The translations under genes were made by a program, and so were the position numbers. 36,152 nucleotides of DNA from Collinsella sp. (lineage in GTDB: Bacteria > Actinomycetota > Coriobacteriia > Coriobacteriales > Coriobacteriaceae). A model generated the notes under the pieces. It made no database searches, was not told the origin of the DNA, and was given only the letters and a program-made list of their open reading frames with translations. Positions 34,671-36,152 of the stretch are shown here, one piece after another. The first letter of the stretch is position 1, and each line of letters starts with the position of its first letter. The stretch covers positions 1 to 36,152 of the forward strand of contig JAHAGQ010000022.1 in NCBI GenBank assembly GCA_018373675.1, in the 5' to 3' direction.

Positions 34671-34682
34671 CTGTATATACAA
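34671..34682. promoter_or_regulatory. HutC-type operator before the SIS operon
   Basis: CTGTATATACAA contains GTATATAC, matching GTNTANAC exactly, and resembles the TreR box. Two GGTATCAAA copies (about 34738 and 34770) lie further on, the second inside a near-dyad TGGTAT-caa-ATACTA. It differs from the GTTTAAAC sites of the glucan regulon, as expected for a different regulator. Confidence 0.5.
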
Positions 34683-34808
34683 CCTTACAGGGCCCAAAAT
34701 CGACCGTTCGCCGAAGGGGATAAATTAATCGACAGAGAGGTATCAAAAAGCCGTAACCTGTAACTGTGATTGGTATCAAATACTAATGATTTGTAACGAG
34801 GTGAGACG

Positions 34809-35924
34809 ATGAAGATGCTCGATTACGTTCAGCTTGCCCATGTGCGTATGGGGGAGAACCTCGAGCGTTCGTCTGAGCTGGTAGCGCAGCTCGTTGATAT
34901 TTTCCAGTCCGGTTCTTTTAGCGCACTGCGCATCGTTGCTTCGGGTTCGTCGCGCCATGCCGCCGATTGCGCCCGCGATTACCTGCAAGATGCGCTGCAG
35001 ATGCAGGTGTCCGTTGTGACGCCCGAGGCCTTCGTCGATTTTGAACACATCTATCCGCAGCATGCGCTCAACATCGCCGTCTCGCAGAGTGGCTATTCGA
35101 CCAATACGATTGCGGCGCTCGATTACATGCGCGCACACGATATGGCTGCAGTTGCGCTCACGGCAAACGTCGAGGCACCCATCAAGGAACACGCTGACAT
35201 CGTTCTTGACTACGGTGTGGGCGTCGAGTCGGTGGACTTTGTAACTCTGGGCGTCGAGGTTCTCGTTGAGTATCTGGTGCTCTTTGGTATTTACGGCGGT
35301 CAGGCGCGCGGAACGGTTGACGCCAAAGGCGTTGCCCAGCGTCTTGACGACCTGCGCGAAGCTATCCAGGCCAATGCCGTGATGTGCAAGACCGCCGAGG
35401 AATATGTCCAAGACCACATGCTCGAGCTTTCTGAGCACATGCCCGCCATGGTCGTCGGCAACGGCCCCAACTACGGCGTTGCCGAGGAGGCGGCGCTCAA
35501 GCTGAGCGAGACCATCAAGATTCCTGCCATGCATCACGAGGGCGAGGAGTTCGTTCACGGTCCCGAGATGCAGATCGTTCCGGGCTATCTGGTGTTTATC
35601 GTCGACGATCCGCAGGGGTCGGAGCGTCTTGCGAATATCGCCGATGCGCTATCGAACGTTACGACAAAAACGGTGCTGCTCACGGCCCATCCCAGGGGTA
35701 GGGCTCACGAGGTTGCGGTGCCTCAGGTGGCTCCGCTGCTCAGCGCAATTCCCAATTTGGTGTTCTTCCAGACGATTGCGGCAATGATTGCCGAGCGTCT
35801 GAAGTCATGGGACGTGCACCCGTATCTTGATGCCGTCTCCAAGCAAATGGAGGTCAAGGCAGAGGGCTACGAAGAATCAGTCAATGCGCTTAAGGCCAAA
35901 GCGGCCGAGTGTTACGGAATGTAA
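34809..35924 (+). CDS. double-SIS-domain sugar isomerase/deglycase
   Basis: Two SIS (phosphosugar-binding) domains at about 35-155 (VASGSSRHAADCARD; VSQSGYSTNTIAAL) and about 205-335 (VVGNGPNYGVAEEAALKLSET; HHEGEEFVHGPEMQ) make up a 371-residue protein like the isomerase half of GlmS. There is no glutaminase domain. Such stand-alone proteins include AgaS and the FrlB/GfrF deglycases that split fructoselysine-6-P or glucoselysine-6-P. GAGGTGAGACG precedes the start. A second SIS gene follows 59 bases later, an arrangement known from gfr-type operons. The exact substrate is inferred, not shown. Confidence 0.85.
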   Translation: MKMLDYVQLAHVRMGENLERSSELVAQLVDIFQSGSFSALRIVASGSSRHAADCARDYLQDALQMQVSVVTPEAFVDFEHIYPQHALNIAVSQSGYSTNTIAALDYMRAHDMAAVALTANVEAPIKEHADIVLDYGVGVESVDFVTLGVEVLVEYLVLFGIYGGQARGTVDAKGVAQRLDDLREAIQANAVMCKTAEEYVQDHMLELSEHMPAMVVGNGPNYGVAEEAALKLSETIKIPAMHHEGEEFVHGPEMQIVPGYLVFIVDDPQGSERLANIADALSNVTTKTVLLTAHPRGRAHEVAVPQVAPLLSAIPNLVFFQTIAAMIAERLKSWDVHPYLDAVSKQMEVKAEGYEESVNALKAKAAECYGM

Positions 35925-35983
35925 GCGGGTTTGATGCCCGTTGGCATGGGGGATGTGGAGACAACCCCAGAAAGGAGAGACAA

Positions 35984-36152
35984 ATGAAGGAAACCGAGAA
36001 GATCGAGATCATGCATTTCGACCAGGAGGGCTATCTCGAGGACGGCAAGGCGCTCTACGAGACCGGCAAGAAGATGACCGCGCTCGCCGACAAGGTCGCC
36101 GACGAGGGCTACGACGCCGTGTTCCTGATGGGCGTCGGCGGCACCTGGGACG
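35984..36152 (+). CDS. second SIS-domain protein (partial, cut by the window edge)
   Basis: ATG 35984 follows AAAGGAGAGACAA. The 56 visible residues (FDQEGYLEDGKALYETGKKM; YDAVFLMGVGGTWD) look like the N-terminus of a FrlB-type SIS protein, with the nucleotide-like GVGGTW loop beginning the fold. It is probably co-transcribed with the gene before it. The rest lies outside the window. Confidence 0.7.
   Translation, partial: MKETEKIEIMHFDQEGYLEDGKALYETGKKMTALADKVADEGYDAVFLMGVGGTWD

Overview
The window is a high-GC, gene-dense bacterial chromosome segment. I infer an anaerobic gut actinobacterium of the Coriobacteriia, most likely Collinsella or a close relative. The basis is gene content and style: a TsaB-RimI-TsaD triple fusion, a PTS IICB-HAD fusion, a starch/maltodextrin gene set and many intergenic palindromes. 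No rRNA gene is present, so this placement is inference.

Layout. 1-198 holds a possible gene tail, a terminator and a promoter. 211-7034 is a tightly packed housekeeping operon: acpS, NAD(P)H-hydrate repair (nnr), alr, a family 4 uracil-DNA glycosylase, tsaE and the tsaB-rimI-tsaD fusion. 7035-7844 has no large gene but contains two long palindromic elements and an attenuator-like leader, with a short Ile/Val-rich leader peptide, ahead of cstA (7845-9734). 9918-12101 encodes a protein whose C-terminus looks like the Toprim nuclease of Wadjet JetD, without JetABC neighbours. 12102-12600 carries a third palindrome, a MITE-like element and tRNA-Gln. On the minus strand follow a two-domain peptidoglycan-binding protein, a polyprenyl synthase and a PTS IICB-HAD fusion.

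17245-28507 is an alpha-glucan utilisation island. It has a GntR/HutC-type regulator, an ABC importer (binding protein, two permeases, MsmK-type ATPase), glycogen/maltodextrin phosphorylase, 4-alpha-glucanotransferase and galE. Copies of a TTGTTTAAACAA-like operator lie before the PTS gene, the gntR gene, the binding-protein gene and malQ, which suggests one regulon: import of maltodextrins, phosphorolysis and chain rearrangement inside the cell, and feeding of glucose-1-P to central or UDP-sugar metabolism. A three-unit array of 57-nt dyad elements lies between the transporter and the phosphorylase gene.

28774-36152 holds a secreted coiled-coil cell-wall hydrolase, murB, a LacI regulator, an unknown small protein, two overlapping GntR/UTRA regulators and the start of a SIS-domain operon, probably for amino-sugar or Amadori-compound catabolism, which runs off the window.

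The most unusual feature is a family of four intergenic elements (7047-7181, 7324-7476, 12105-12237, 29990-30120). Each has a core of exactly 69 nt, alike in all copies, inside perfectly paired 31-42 bp arms whose sequence differs from copy to copy. An inner hairpin in the core also shows compensatory changes.
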